The notes under the pieces: model-generated
What the model was told of the DNA's origin: nothing
What the model saw: only the letters and a program-made list of their open reading frames with translations
Database searches by the model: none
DNA from: Humulus lupulus
Lineage: Eukaryota; Streptophyta; Magnoliopsida; Rosales; Cannabaceae
DNA length: 64,000 nucleotides
Assembly (NCBI RefSeq): GCF_963169125.1
Contig: NC_084796.1
Coordinates: 84,527,888-84,591,887, forward strand
Reading direction: 5' to 3'
Shown here: positions 1 through 10,419 of the stretch, piece after piece
Position numbering within the stretch: position 1 is the first letter of the stretch
Layout of the letters: every line of letters starts with the position of its first letter
Program-made: the position numbers and the translations under genes

Positions 1-274
1 GGCAGACCAGTCTCCCCTTCTCCAATCTCAGGAAATCTGCCCTAACATGCTTAACTATTCCATGTAGAAAACGTGCCTTCACTTGGCGTCCTCTCAGATG
101 GCGTCTCTCACATCTGGCGCATACTAAATAACTTTATCAGGCCTCATCGTTGTCCTAGCGACTATCCTCTAAACTATAACCCTTCCTGTCAAAACCATGA
201 GTAGTAGAACTATCAGGGTTCCTTCTTTTTTGGTTACTGGGAACCCTTAAACCCAGACCGCACTGATACCAAGT
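1..274 (-). mobile_element. 5' leader of a minus-strand LTR retrotransposon
   Basis: On the minus strand this is the sequence just downstream of a 5' LTR. The primer-binding site lies at 263-271 (minus strand TGGTATCAG), which matches the 3' end of plant initiator tRNA-Met, the usual primer of Tekay-type elements. The same arrangement (LTR end, then TTGGTATCAG, then a conserved GGTTTAAGGGTTC) recurs at 48320-48363, so the two elements are relatives. No coding sequence is visible. The rest of the element lies before the window. Confidence 0.7.
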
Positions 275-540
275 TTTAATGCCATGGATAACCAAGACCG
301 TTACACTATGTGTTCAAAATAGTGCTTAAGTTTCTAATCAAGTTGTTTGAACTTAAATGTGTAATTAAAGACTAAGTCAAGGTCAAGTAATAAAAGATTT
401 AGTTAAAAAAATGATTATTTTTCAGTAAAATATTAAGTTTGTACACGGGATCCAAAAATAAAATCAGTTTACAGACTTGTAAAAGATAAATAGATACAAT
501 TTAGTCGTCCCAAGTGGCAAAAACATGGTTTAACCCTTAG
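275..540 (-). mobile_element. 3'-end fragment of an LTR (minus strand, Tekay-like)
   Basis: Sequence from 275 matches the LTR edge at 48364 (compare GGATAACCAAGACC in both), but the terminal TG has decayed to TT. A GGGATCC motif at 447-453 sits at the same distance from the LTR edge as in the related LTRs. Only about 266 bp remain of an LTR that is about 2.4 kb elsewhere in the window. The fragment abuts integrase sequence at about 541, so the rest was deleted or the join is a rearrangement. Confidence 0.65.
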
Positions 541-1425
541 TCTATAGTGTCAGACTGGGACCCTATCTTTACCTCCAAGTTTTAGGGTAGTTTGCAGAAG
601 GTTATGGGGACTCAGTCTAAGTTAAGTACAACCTTCCATCCTAAGACTGATGGACAGTCTGAGAGGACGATTTAGGTATTGGAGGATATGCGTAGGTCAT
701 GCGTGATTGACTTTGAGGGATCGTGGAGTAAGTATCTCTTGATGATTGAGTTTTCATACAACAACAGTTACCAATCAACAATTGGAGTTGCTGCATATGA
801 GATGTTATATGGGAGGAGATGTAGATCACCCATTCATTGGGATAAGATGGGTGAGAGGAAGTATTTAGGGCCAAACATGGTTCAGAAGACAAATGAAGCA
901 ATTGAGAAGATCCAATCTAGGATGCTTGCTTCATAGAGTAGAAAGAAAAGCTACGCTGATCTTAAGCGTAGAGACATGGAGTTCAAGGTTGGGGACCACG
1001 TGTTTCTACGAGTTTCACCACAGCGAGGGGTGAGGAGGATTGGGAACAAGGGCAAGTTGAGCCCTAGATTCATTAGACCTTTTGAGATCCTGGAGAGGAT
1101 TGGGCAGGTGGCTTACAGGTAAGCCTTGCCACCATCATTGTCGGGAGTTCACGACGTATTTCATGTTTCTATGCTCTAGAAGTATATCTCAGATATGACA
1201 CATGTGTTGAAGTATGAAGACATCGAATTGCAGATAGATTTGTTTTATGAGGAGCAACCATATCAGATTTTAGATCGGAAGGATAAGGTTCTACGGAACA
1301 AGACAATTCCTCTGGTTAAAGTATTATGGAGGAATAGTAGGGTCGAGCAGGCAACCTGGGAGCTTGAGTTAGCGATGCTATCCCAAGTTATTCAGGTAAA
1401 ATTTCGAGGACGAAATTCTCAGTAG
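541..1425 (+). pseudogene. Tekay-type integrase C-terminal half with chromodomain
   Basis: One reading frame from 544 encodes the later part of a Ty3/gypsy integrase. It holds the second catalytic Asp region (IVSDWDP), the segment with the catalytic Glu (FHPKTDGQSERTI), the LYGRRCRSP motif, a GPF-like module (RPFEILERIGQVAYR) and, at the C terminus, a chromodomain remnant (VEQATWE) followed by FRGRNSQ. A chromodomain after integrase identifies a chromovirus, and these motifs fit Tekay/Del. The frame has no shift but carries stops at 583, 673, 934, 1120 and 1177, so it is dead. The N-terminal pol is missing because a minus-strand LTR fragment replaces it at 540. The downstream LTR at 1437 is its own 3' LTR. 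Confidence 0.85.
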
Positions 1426-1436
1426 GAGGGGATAGT
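1425..1436 (+). other. Polypurine tract
   Basis: Purine-rich GGAGGGGATAG directly precedes the LTR start TGTAACAACCC. It would prime plus-strand DNA synthesis. The matching site of the minus-strand relative is at 44058-44073. Confidence 0.6.
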
Positions 1437-2684
1437 TGTAACAACCCAAAATTTACTAATAAGGCTTAAGGGGCTTGATTAGTGTGCTGGGAAAACATAA
1501 TTGGTTTATATGTGATTGAAATTATTTAATGCATGATTATGTGATAAGCATGCTTATATGATTATATGGATATATGAGATGCATGGTTATGAGTATTAGT
1601 ATGCATGTAGGGCCTGTTTAGATTATAAGGGCATATTCATAATTTTGGCCCGTTGAGGGAATAAATGTGATTATTTGTGATAATTGTTAAGACCACATTA
1701 TTATGTGGATGTATTTGCAGCATATGGCTCGAGGCAATCATAGTGAGCTGTTTAGCGAAATAGTCACAGTGGGATTTATAACCAGCTCGGGGGAGCCTAG
1801 GGGTATTTTTGGAAATTTGGGAAATATATTGGAGACTATTTGACATTGGGGAAAATAATTGGTGATTAATTAGATGACGAGATTTAAGTGGTAAATTAGA
1901 GAAACTTGAGGAATTAGCGGGAATTGGGAGCAATTGACCAATATGCCCTTAGAGTGATTAAGAGACTTGGATTTAATTGGGAGGGCAAAAGGGTCTTTTG
2001 ATTTTTTTAAAAGGGATAAATGATGTATTATGTTCATTTTAGACTCTAGTGGAAGTTGTAGAAAAGGGTAGAAGCTGAAAAGGAAAGGAAAGAAAAAGAA
2101 GGAAAAAAACAGAGCACCAAATCAATATCTCTCTGTCCCACTCAGTTTTCTCTCTCTCTCACCCTTGCTTCTGAATTTTGAAGCTTAGAAATCAGAGGGA
2201 GTGTAGGCTTGGTTTAGGGTGTTGATCCTTGGAGAAGCTAAGGGATTCAGCTGGAATTAATTCTCAAATTAAGGTAAGGTTTAAGGTTGTTTTTGAGATT
2301 TCTGAGTTTTGTTGAGGTTGATTTCTGAACTTTAATTTTGGATGGGATTTAAAGACTTTAGCTTGGGGATTGGAGGAACTAAAGTTTGAAGGGCACTGAG
2401 GGCAACCTAGGGTCAGATTCTCCCATTAAAGGTAATAATATATGGTCTTGATCATTTGTGTTTCTGGGTTTTAGATGAAGTTCTTGAGCTTCAAGCTCAC
2501 TTATGGTTTTCTGTGTTTGATGATGCTTGTAGCCAAGTTTTTGATGTTGTTAGGTTTTTTCAGCTGAGGTATAATTAGCTATAAGGTCAATTTTGAGTTT
2601 AGTTGGTGTTTAGAATGGGCCTTTAGAGCTTTGGCTCAGGAAAGTTCGAAGGAAAAACTCAGAAGTTTTGCATGTGCTAGTTGT

Positions 2685-2795
2685 AGCACTGTAGCGCTAG
2701 GATAGGAGCGCTATTCTTGATTTCTGGGGGGCTGGCTCTCTGACTGTAGCGCTGTAGTTCCCTTGATGTGGCGCTGTAGTGCTACCCTACCTCTA
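2685..2795. repeat. AGCGCT-rich palindromic block in LTR1
   Basis: Several short dyads built on AGCGCT/TAGCGCTA occur here (GTAGCGCTAG, GGAGCGCTATT, GTAGCGCTGTAG, GGCGCTGTAGTGCTAC). The same type of block, in better shape, occurs at 5173-5212 in LTR2. The role is unknown. Confidence 0.5.
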
Positions 2796-2838
2796 GAAAT
2801 GGGTTTTGGGTATTTTTCTTAGGGTTTTTGCTTGGGGG

Positions 2839-2887
2839 CTCGGGGGTCGATTCCACCACTCCATTTGGTGGAATCGGGTTTCCCGAG
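2839..2887 (+). repeat. Foldback in LTR1
   Basis: A perfect 10-bp stem (GATTCCACCA at 2849-2858 with TGGTGGAATC at 2866-2875) encloses a 7-nt loop. It is flanked by an outer pair CTCGGG (2839-2844) and CCCGAG (2882-2887). Nearly the same structure lies at 5318-5344 in LTR2. Diverged versions are at about 42683-42725 and 49384-49433 in the minus-strand relative. Confidence 0.65.
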
Positions 2888-3926
2888 AGCTTTGGAATTG
2901 GTTCCAAAGTTGGGTTACGGAATTGAATGTTAATGAGGATTCTATTTTACGGTTGTGACTAGGTGTACGCTAGGGCTTAGATGGGATCGTGCTCGAGGAT
3001 CATCTCATTTAGCGAAAGCGCTCAGAATCAAGGTAAGAAAATTGCACCCGGTTATGTGGTTATGCTGGGACGAAGAATTCCCTATACTTGTATGTGATGT
3101 CATATGATGGTATTATGCCATGGTGACATGAGATAATGACCTAAGAGTGCTAGAATTAATATTTGCGCACGGGAAGCGGCTCGGGAACTGGTAGTTGAGG
3201 TTAAGTATATAATCATTGAGCTCGGCCTAAGTGAGCCAGAGTTAGTGGGACAATCAGAGGGTGTGGCCTAAGGGCACCGACCCTGGATATTGTGTGATAT
3301 GTTTATTGTTATTAATCTGATAATTGTGGCATGTTTATTATCTGGATGATTGATTATTGGTTTGTAAATTGATATCATTGATTATGTGAACAATGTATGT
3401 TTATTATCTAGATAATTGATTATTGGTTTGTAGATTGATATCATTGATTATGTGAACAATGTGACTTGTTGAGTAACTGATTGATAATTTGTGAATTATC
3501 TGATTGTTGATTATTGTTTATGCTCTGTATTATGTTTTTCTTGTTGGGCCTTGGCTCACAGGTGCTACGTGGTGCAGGTAAAGGCAAGGGCAAAGTGGAC
3601 CAGTCCTGAGTTGGAGAGCTTTAGGGCAGAATGCACATAGTCAACTGATCGGCTGCAACGGCCGAGGAATGGTACAGGGAGCATTAGAGTGGCTTGTGGT
3701 TGTACATAAACTTTGAAATTTTGTAAATTGTCCTTTAAAACCTATTTTGGGATCCCATGTATTAAACATTTATTTTAATGAGAAGTTTCCTATTTATGAC
3801 CAAACTATTTTACCCCTAACCGAATTATGACTTTAGGGTCACGTTTTCAACTATTTGACTTGATTAGCCAGTCTTGCACCTTTATAATCACACAGTGTAA
3901 CGACCTTGGTTATCCAGGGAGTTACA

Positions 3927-3978
3927 CGAACTTATGGACTTAATAAACCAGATCTTCAATGATTGCTTGGACAAATTC
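3927..3978 (+). pseudogene. Tekay RT fragment, upstream of the solo LTR
   Basis: From 3934 the sequence reads MDLINQIFNDCLDKF, an RT segment just before the YxDD-type box. It continues in frame at 6322 with FVMFIDDILVYSK once the solo LTR and one copy of its AATTC duplication are removed. Its upstream end is the 3' border of LTR1 at 3926, so a second element interrupts the same gene here. The parts upstream of this RT segment lie beyond the window. Confidence 0.85.
3974..3978. repeat. Target-site duplication, left copy
   Basis: AATTC immediately precedes the LTR start at 3979 and is repeated exactly at 6317-6321 after the LTR end. Confidence 0.9.
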
Positions 3979-6316
3979 TGTAACGACCCAAAAATTACTA
4001 ATAAGGCTTAAAGGCCTTGATTAGTGTGCCGGGGGGCACAATTGAAAGTTATGTGAATTAATGGTGCAAATGCATGATTATGAGAAAAGTATGCTTATAT
4101 GATTATTTGGATTAATGTGATGCATTACTATGTGTATTAGTATGCATGTAGGCCCTGATTAGGTTATAAGGGAATATTCGTAATTTTGGCCCGTTGAGGG
4201 CATAAATGTAAATATCTGTGATAAAATGTTGAGACCACATTATTATGTGGATATATTTGTAGCTTGTGACTCAAGGCGATCCTAGCAAGCACTTTAGCAG
4301 GAAAGTCATAGCGGGGATTTATACCCGGCTCAAGGTGAGCCTGAGGATATATCTGAGAATTTAGAGAATATATTGGAGACTATTTGTTATTGAGGAAAAT
4401 ATTTGGTGATTAGTTAAGTGTCGGGATGTAAGTGACTAAAATGCCCTTGGTGTGCTTTAAGTCTTATGAATTAATGGGAGGGAAAAATGGTCATTTGACT
4501 GAAAATAGATAAGTGTTATATTGTCTTTAGTTTTAGTTGAGGCTTTAGAATGTTTCAGAAGTTAAAAGAAGAGAAGAAAAGGAAAGAAAGAAGGAAAAAA
4601 ATAGGGGACTCTCTCTCTCTCTGTGTCGGTTTGGCCATACCTCACCATTCTTTGTGAGTTTTGGAGCTAGAACCTCAGAGTAAGCTCAGGTTGGAGCTTA
4701 GGGCTAAAGACCTTGGTTAAGCTAAAAGAGTTAGCAGGGAATAGCCACTCAATGGAGGTAAGTTTCAAGATTTCCTTATGTGTTTTTCTGAGTTTTATTG
4801 AGATGGTTTCTAAGCTTGAGTTTTGGATGGAATAAAGGGAAATAAGCTTGAGGAGTTGAAGGGCTTGAGGCTGGTTGGATGCTAGAGATAACTTATGGTC
4901 AAAATTCTCCATAGAAGGTAACAAATTATGATTATGGCATTGAAGTTCTAAGTTTCTGAGTTTCTGGTTGAATTCTTGAGTTCTTGGGTTCAATGTTTGT
5001 TTTCTTGGTTTGATGATACATGTGGTTATGTATCGTGCTATTGAGTTGTGTGGGGTGAGATATAGGTGGTGGTAGACTCAATTTGGTGTGTAGTTGAGGT
5101 TTGGAAAAGTTCCAAGAGGTTTTGGTTCGAGGAAAATCAGAGGAAGAAAAACAAGGTGTTGCTGGTCTTTGACTAGCGCTGTAGCGCTAGCCTTTGGGCG
5201 CTACAGCGCTAGGCTTGGGTTTCCTGGCGCCTCTGGCTCTGCTTGTAGCACTACCCTGTTTCCAGAAGAGGGATTTTGGGTTATTTCTTAGGGTTTTCGC
5301 CCGGGGGCTCGGGGTTTGATTCCACCACCCTGTTTGGTGGAATTAGGGCTTCCCGAGGGCTCGGGATGGATCCTGAGGTTAGTTTTTGAAATTGAGGTTT
5401 GGTGATGATTCTAATTTGTTTCTGTGACTAGGTGTATGCTAGGGCTCGGAAGGGATCGTGCTTGAGGGTTGATCTCAATGAATAAAGCTAGCGGAATCGA
5501 AGGTAAGAAAACTGCGCCCGGTTACGTGATTGTGTTGGGGACTAAGTGCTCCCTATATCTGTATAATGTCATAGATGGTATTATGCCATGGGACATGTGA
5601 TAATTGGCCTAAGAGTTCCATAATTAATATTTGCGTACAGGGCGCGGCTCGGCCACTAGTAGTCGAGGATAACTTAATATTCACTGAGCTTGGTTTAAGC
5701 GGGCCGGAGACAGTGGGATAAACAGAGGATGCGACCTAAGGGCGTTAATCCTAGTTATCATATGTGATTTGATTATTGATATGAAATGATGTACTTAGTA
5801 TGTTGAATACTTGATTAATGTGAATATCTGGAATATTGAGTATATGAGTATACTGTGTGAGTTATTTGGTTGTTTATTTGATGATTATGCTCTGCTATTG
5901 TGTTTTCTTGCTGGGCCTTGGCTCAAGGGTGCTAAGTGGTGCAGGTAAAGGCAAGAGCAAAGTGGACCAGTCCTAAGTTGGAGAGCTTTGGGGTTGAATG
6001 TACATAATCAGCTGATTGGCCACCACGGCCGAGGAATGATACAGGACGGGGAGAAACTAAATGTCTATTTTGCCTTAGAGTGGCTAGTAGCAGTACATTT
6101 GTTCTGAATTTTGTAAACTGTATTTTATCTTTACTACTTTCGGGATCCCATGTAAAAATGTTTGATTATAAGAAATAAAACTTTTGAGACCGAAATCTTT
6201 TAACCCTGGTACAACTTTAGTTATTATAACACGTTTCTAACTAAATGACTTGATTAGCAAGTCTTGCACTTTCATAAACACACAGTGTAACGGTCTTGGC
6301 TATCGAGGGCGTTACA
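3979..6316 (+). mobile_element. Solo LTR with perfect duplication (LTR2, Tekay-like)
   Basis: This 2338-bp LTR starts TGTAACGACCC and ends GGGCGTTACA. It is flanked by AATTC on both sides, and removing it restores a continuous RT frame. With no internal region left, it is a solo LTR made by unequal recombination between two LTRs. Marks shared with LTR1 are a CT tract (4611-4625), an AGCGCT foldback (5173-5212), an ATTCCACCA stem (5318-5344) and GGGATCCC (6142-6149). It carries no coding sequence. Confidence 0.93.
5173..5212. repeat. Perfect 15-bp inverted repeat in LTR2
   Basis: CTAGCGCTGTAGCGC (5173-5187) is the exact reverse complement of GCGCTACAGCGCTAG (5198-5212), with a 10-nt spacer. 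Each arm also contains the 6-bp palindrome AGCGCT. Confidence 0.85.
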
Positions 6317-6321
6317 AATTC
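6317..6321. repeat. Target-site duplication, right copy
   Basis: AATTC here pairs with 3974-3978. Confidence 0.9.
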
Positions 6322-7799
6322 TTCGTGATGTTCATTGACGATATATTGGTGTACTCCAAGGATGAAATCAAGCATGAGAAACACCTAAGACTAACAATGC
6401 TACGACTAAAGGAGCACCCAATTTATTCCAAGTTCAAGAAATGTGAATTTTGGCTATCACAAGTAATGTTCCTCGGCCACATAGTATCCAAGGATGGAGT
6501 CGTAGTAGACCCAACTAAAGTAGAGGCTGTGAAGGATTGGCCATGACCTACGAATGCATCAGAAGTTAGAAGTTTTCTTGGGCTAGCAGGCTATTATCAG
6601 AGATTTGTAAAAGGCATTTCTAAGATAGCCACTCCGCTTACCAACCTGACCCGGAAACAGAAGAATTTCAACTGGACGGATAAATGTCAAGAAAGCTTCC
6701 AGTTGCTCAAAGATAAATTGTGTTCAACACTAGTACTTTGCGTACCGACACCCAACGACAAGTTCATAGTATACTGTGATGCGTCTAAGCAAGGGTTGGG
6801 TTGTGTGTTGATGCAAAATGACAAGGTGATAGCCTACGCCTTGAGACAGTTGAAGGAATAAGAGCAACGCTATCCAACACAAGATATGGAGTTGACGACG
6901 GTGGTCTTCGCACTGAAAATCTGGCCCCATTATCTATATGGAGAACGACGTGAGATTTATACGGACCACAAGTGCTTAAAATATTTCTTCACGCAAAATG
7001 AGATCAATATGAGGCAGTGCAGGTGGTTGGAACTAGTAAATGACTATGACTGCAAAATCCTATACCACCAAGGAAAGGTGAATGTAGTTGCAGAAGCGTT
7101 AAGTCAAAAAAATTACGGAAATGTGGCAGCCTTAATGGAAATTGAAAAGCCACTACATCAAGAGTTGATTAACGTCGGGACAGAAATAGTCATGGGTCAA
7201 CTAGCTAACTTGTCTATCCAATCGAGTTTACTAGAAGATATATGGATCGGTCAAGGGCATGATGACACACTATTATCACATATGGCTGCAGTCAAAGAAG
7301 GCAAGACTATGGATTTCTCTATATAAGGACATGGGCTCTTGAAATATAAAGGTTGGGTATGCGTGCCAAATGACCATGGGATTAAGATGAAGATATTAGA
7401 AGAGGCACACTCTAACCCATACTCAGTTCACCCGGGCTCTACCAAGATGACTCACGGCCTTAAGGCACTATATTGGTGGCCAGGGATGAAGAAAGTCGTC
7501 GTAGAGTATGTGTCCAAATGCCTAATATGCCAACAAGTAAATGCAGAACATCAGCGAACCGTAGGCTTATTGCAGCAGCTTAGTATTCCAGAATTGAAGT
7601 TGAAAGACATAACCATGGACTTCATGACAGGATTACCACAAAAAAATAAGCAACACAACTTAGCTTGGGTTGTGGTAGATAGACTCACAAAGTTAGCTCA
7701 TTTGCTGCCTGTCAAGAATACGTACAATGCGGACCAGTACACAGACATCTATGTTCGAGAAATTATACGATTGCATGGAATCCCTAAGACCATAGTATC
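6317..7799 (+). pseudogene. Tekay pol: RT end, RNase H, integrase N-terminal half
   Basis: One frame carries, in order: the RT catalytic box FIDDILVYSK and thumb (6322-6720); RNase H (about 6760-7110; [34 protein letters not shown]); the integrase zinc-binding region with CLICQQ (about 7399-7560); and the start of the integrase core with its first Asp (ITMDFMTGLP, about 7605). The wording of RNase H ([28 protein letters not shown]) fits Tekay chromoviruses. Stops occur at 6544 (TGA), 6859 (TAA) and 7324 (TAA). The frame is cut at IVS, where the second catalytic Asp should follow, by the 5' LTR of Tat-A at 7800. The remainder is not found in the window. Confidence 0.88.
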
Positions 7800-8703
7800 T
7801 GTTAACCCCATTTCCTGCCTTGGGCCCAGGATGGTGGTCCAGGCCCACACTCTGGGCAATTGGATTTGGGCCCGGCCCAGGCCCACTTAATAGGGGAGTG
7901 ACCGGGAACGATAGCCCAAGTGGGGTCCAGACCCGGACAGTGGCCAGGATGGATGATCCAGGACGATAGTCTAGGAGATGTATGGCCAGTTGGGGTTACG
8001 ATCGAGGTGTACAAAAAACGGTCTCGTGGCCTGGTAAACGGTCCGAGCCTGTGGTAAATGAAGAGGGACAGAGGTAAACAAACCCGGGTCAAGTCCTCCC
8101 GGTTGGCAAGAAAAGGCATCTGTGACCCTGAAGCCGCCCCACGATGCGTGGGGGTTGTCCCCACTTTTCACCTGCGCAAAAGGCCACCTAGGGATTGCAC
8201 GCTGCTGGTTCAGACCTGCGCTACCAGTGCACTTATTGGCTTTGTCCCCTGAATCTGCCTCGTAACTCTAAGTGCCCAGACCAAAAGCCCCATTTTGTCG
8301 GGCGAAATATAGTTCTTGGGCCGCCCCATTGGGCCTTAATAACTCTTAGTCTTTTGTATTTTTATCCTTTGTATTGGGCTTCTGCCAGAGAAGCCAAGGG
8401 TACCCATATCTTTGATGGGCCCGGGTCATGCCTGGCCCAAGCCCAGTGCTCCTATGAGCCTATAAATACAAGCGATAGAGCACTGGAGAAGGGACCTCTC
8501 TTCGACTTGTAGACAGTTACTCTGTCAAAATATAGAGAAAAACTCCATTGTAAGAGACTTTCCAAGCTCCAATACAACTGACTCGTGGACTAAGGCTCAT
8601 TAACGCCCCAACCACGTAAAAAACATGTCTTTACCCTCTAAATTCCATATCATTAATCTCGCTTATTTTCGATTAATATAGTTTCCGAAAATCTCGATAA
8701 ACA
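7800..8703 (+). mobile_element. Tat-A 5' LTR
   Basis: 904 bp from TGTTAACCCC to CGATAAACA. The first 42 bp recur at 22552-22593 as the 3' LTR stub. A TATA box lies at 8461-8468, so U3 is about 690 bp and R-U5 about 210 bp. ORFs reading through it are chance. Confidence 0.88.
8461..8468 (+). promoter_or_regulatory. TATA box of Tat-A 5' LTR
   Basis: TATAAATA in a GC-rich LTR, 240 bp before the LTR end. Transcription would start about 30 bp downstream and yield the gag-pol RNA. Confidence 0.75.
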
Positions 8704-8706
8704 TTT

Positions 8707-8724
8707 TGGTGCTTTCATTGAGAG
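8707..8724 (+). other. Primer-binding site of Tat-A
   Basis: TGGTGCTTTCATTGAGAG starts three bases after the LTR end. The identical sequence lies at 60325-60342 in Tat-B. I do not recognise the matching tRNA. Confidence 0.7.
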
Positions 8725-8762
8725 CCTGAGAAAGCTAGAGCTAACGTCAAACCTCTACTACA

Positions 8763-10419
8763 ATGGTGAATAAAAGACACACCACTTTCGACCCTGCTAA
8801 CCCAGAGCAGGGAAATGGAGAGACGTTGCCTTCCCAGCCTATTCCTCAGAATCCGCCTGAGAACGCTCCTCCTCAAACTTCTCACCTTGACGAGTCACAA
8901 GACTATGAGGGTGGGACAGAGTACGAAGAGGAGAACAAGGAGGAATTTTATGAAGTGGAGGAGAATGAGGGGGAGTACTATGATGAGGCTGCGGATCCCG
9001 AGATCCCAGGAGGAAATCCCAACCAGCAGGACCTGGTGGTGACTAGGCTCAGGAAGCAAGTCCTGGACCAGGAAGCCAGGATTGCTGAGCAGGCAGAGGC
9101 GCATCGACGGATGCAAGAATCCCTCCAGGCCCTGCAGGCATTCATAGCCGCGCAGGGTCTAGCGACCAGTCTCCCAGCTGGCTCTCTTCCGGGAGCGCAA
9201 CAGCCCGCTCTGCAAGCCAGAGCCGGAGTCCCTGAAGACGTGAGGCCGGCCCCTCCCCCGGAGCAATTTCTTGAGCCTGCCCCAGGAAACCCAGACAAGG
9301 AGAAAAATAAGGCCGGTGGAAAGACCCGAGAGAAAAACACCCTCGTCACGAAAGCCAGGACTCGTTCCTGGCCGCTCCCTATGAAAGAGAAGGTGCGCCC
9401 CATCCCAGGACGGGGCCACCCAACCGATCCGTAAGGGACGAGGCCGCGGGATGCGCGGCCCTGGCACGCCCCAGGGCGAGACGGACGGGAAAGGTCTTTG
9501 CATCCAAGCGCCTCAGTAAACAAAAACCGTCGGGAATGCCCACACAGCGAGGAGCGTCATGTCCTTAGTTCAGGGGACGACACGTCCCGGGTAGACCTAC
9601 GCGACGAACTAAACGCTCGGAAAGAGCGGGCCCGTAAGGAAAAGATCCTCCCCCGAGGTGGCGACCTTAGGAACAACATCAGCGATAGGAGGAACGAAAG
9701 AATCCCCCTGGAGGATGGCACGGCCACGCAGCTCATGGAGCAGCTGGCCGCGTTGAAAAAGGTCACAGATCGTTTGGTCCGCAAGCAGGAAAGAGCGGAT
9801 ACCGAATCCGATGAAGAGGACAAAGAACCCTGCGCGAGGCACATCCTTGACGCTGTGCTCCCCAAGGGGTTCAAGATGCCAAGCCTCACCGCCCCCAGGG
9901 ATCATCTGTCCCGGTACAATCGGCTTATGACTGTGGCCCACGTCAGTGATGACGGCAAGTGCCTCTGCTTCTCGATCACTCTAGGTGGTCCCGCCGAGGA
10001 GTGGTGGAAAAGACTTAAGCCGGGATCCATCCAATCCTGGTCAGGACTGCAGTCAGTGTTTCGCAAGCAGTTCATGGCCACCATGAGGATGGACATGCAA
10101 ATCAGTGCCCTCGCAAATATTAAACAGCTCTCTGCGGAGACACTGAGGGCCTACATCCAGCGTTTCACTGAAGAAGCCTCCAAGACTAAGGTGGATGACA
10201 GACAGCGCTTGGTGGCTTTGCAGTCCGGAATCCGGGCCGGGTCCCCTCTCTGGGATGACATGCAGCGTAACAAGGCGGCTACCCTAGAAGAATTCATAAG
10301 GAGGGCCCAAGGATTTATCAATTAGGAAGAGGCTCAGAATCAGGCTTTCAGATGGCCTCCGGCATCGCAGCCCAGTGCCCAAGCATTCCCAGGGTACGGG
10401 GTGCAGTTCATGGCGCAAT
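8763..10419 (+). pseudogene. gag: Tat-A gag, N-terminal part
   Basis: The frame opens with ATG at 8763, 60 bp after the LTR. It starts with an acidic, Pro/Gln-rich region (residues about 1-90), then a short coiled-coil-like stretch (about 95-125), a basic linker, and from about 9820 the conserved capsid-type domain (FKMPSLTAPRD, SRYNRLMTVAHVSDDGK, EEWWKRLKPGSIQSW, AYIQRFTEEA). A TAA at 9432 and a TAG at 10323 break it without a frameshift. It ends where the solo LTR at 10420 begins and resumes after 12333. Gag would form the cytoplasmic particle. Confidence 0.85.

Larger units (their letters stand above)
1437..3926 (+). mobile_element. 3' LTR of a Tekay element (LTR1)
   Basis: The LTR runs from TGTAACAACCC to GGGAGTTACA (2490 bp). 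It is a relative of LTR2 (3979-6316) with matching ends, a CT-rich tract near 2130-2165, a GC-rich palindromic block near 2685-2795, a foldback at 2839-2887 and GGGATCCC at 3749-3756. It follows the polypurine tract of the integrase at 541-1425. The 3' flank at 3927 is RT coding sequence of another element, so this element inserted into that gene. The partner 5' LTR and target duplication are outside the window. No ORF inside is credible. Confidence 0.85.

Noticed and set aside
8978..9523. Long minus-strand ORF (181 codons) opposite Tat-A gag
   Set aside because: Shadow of the GC-rich gag sense frame. It has no promoter, and its product is Arg/Ser/Cys-rich without domains.
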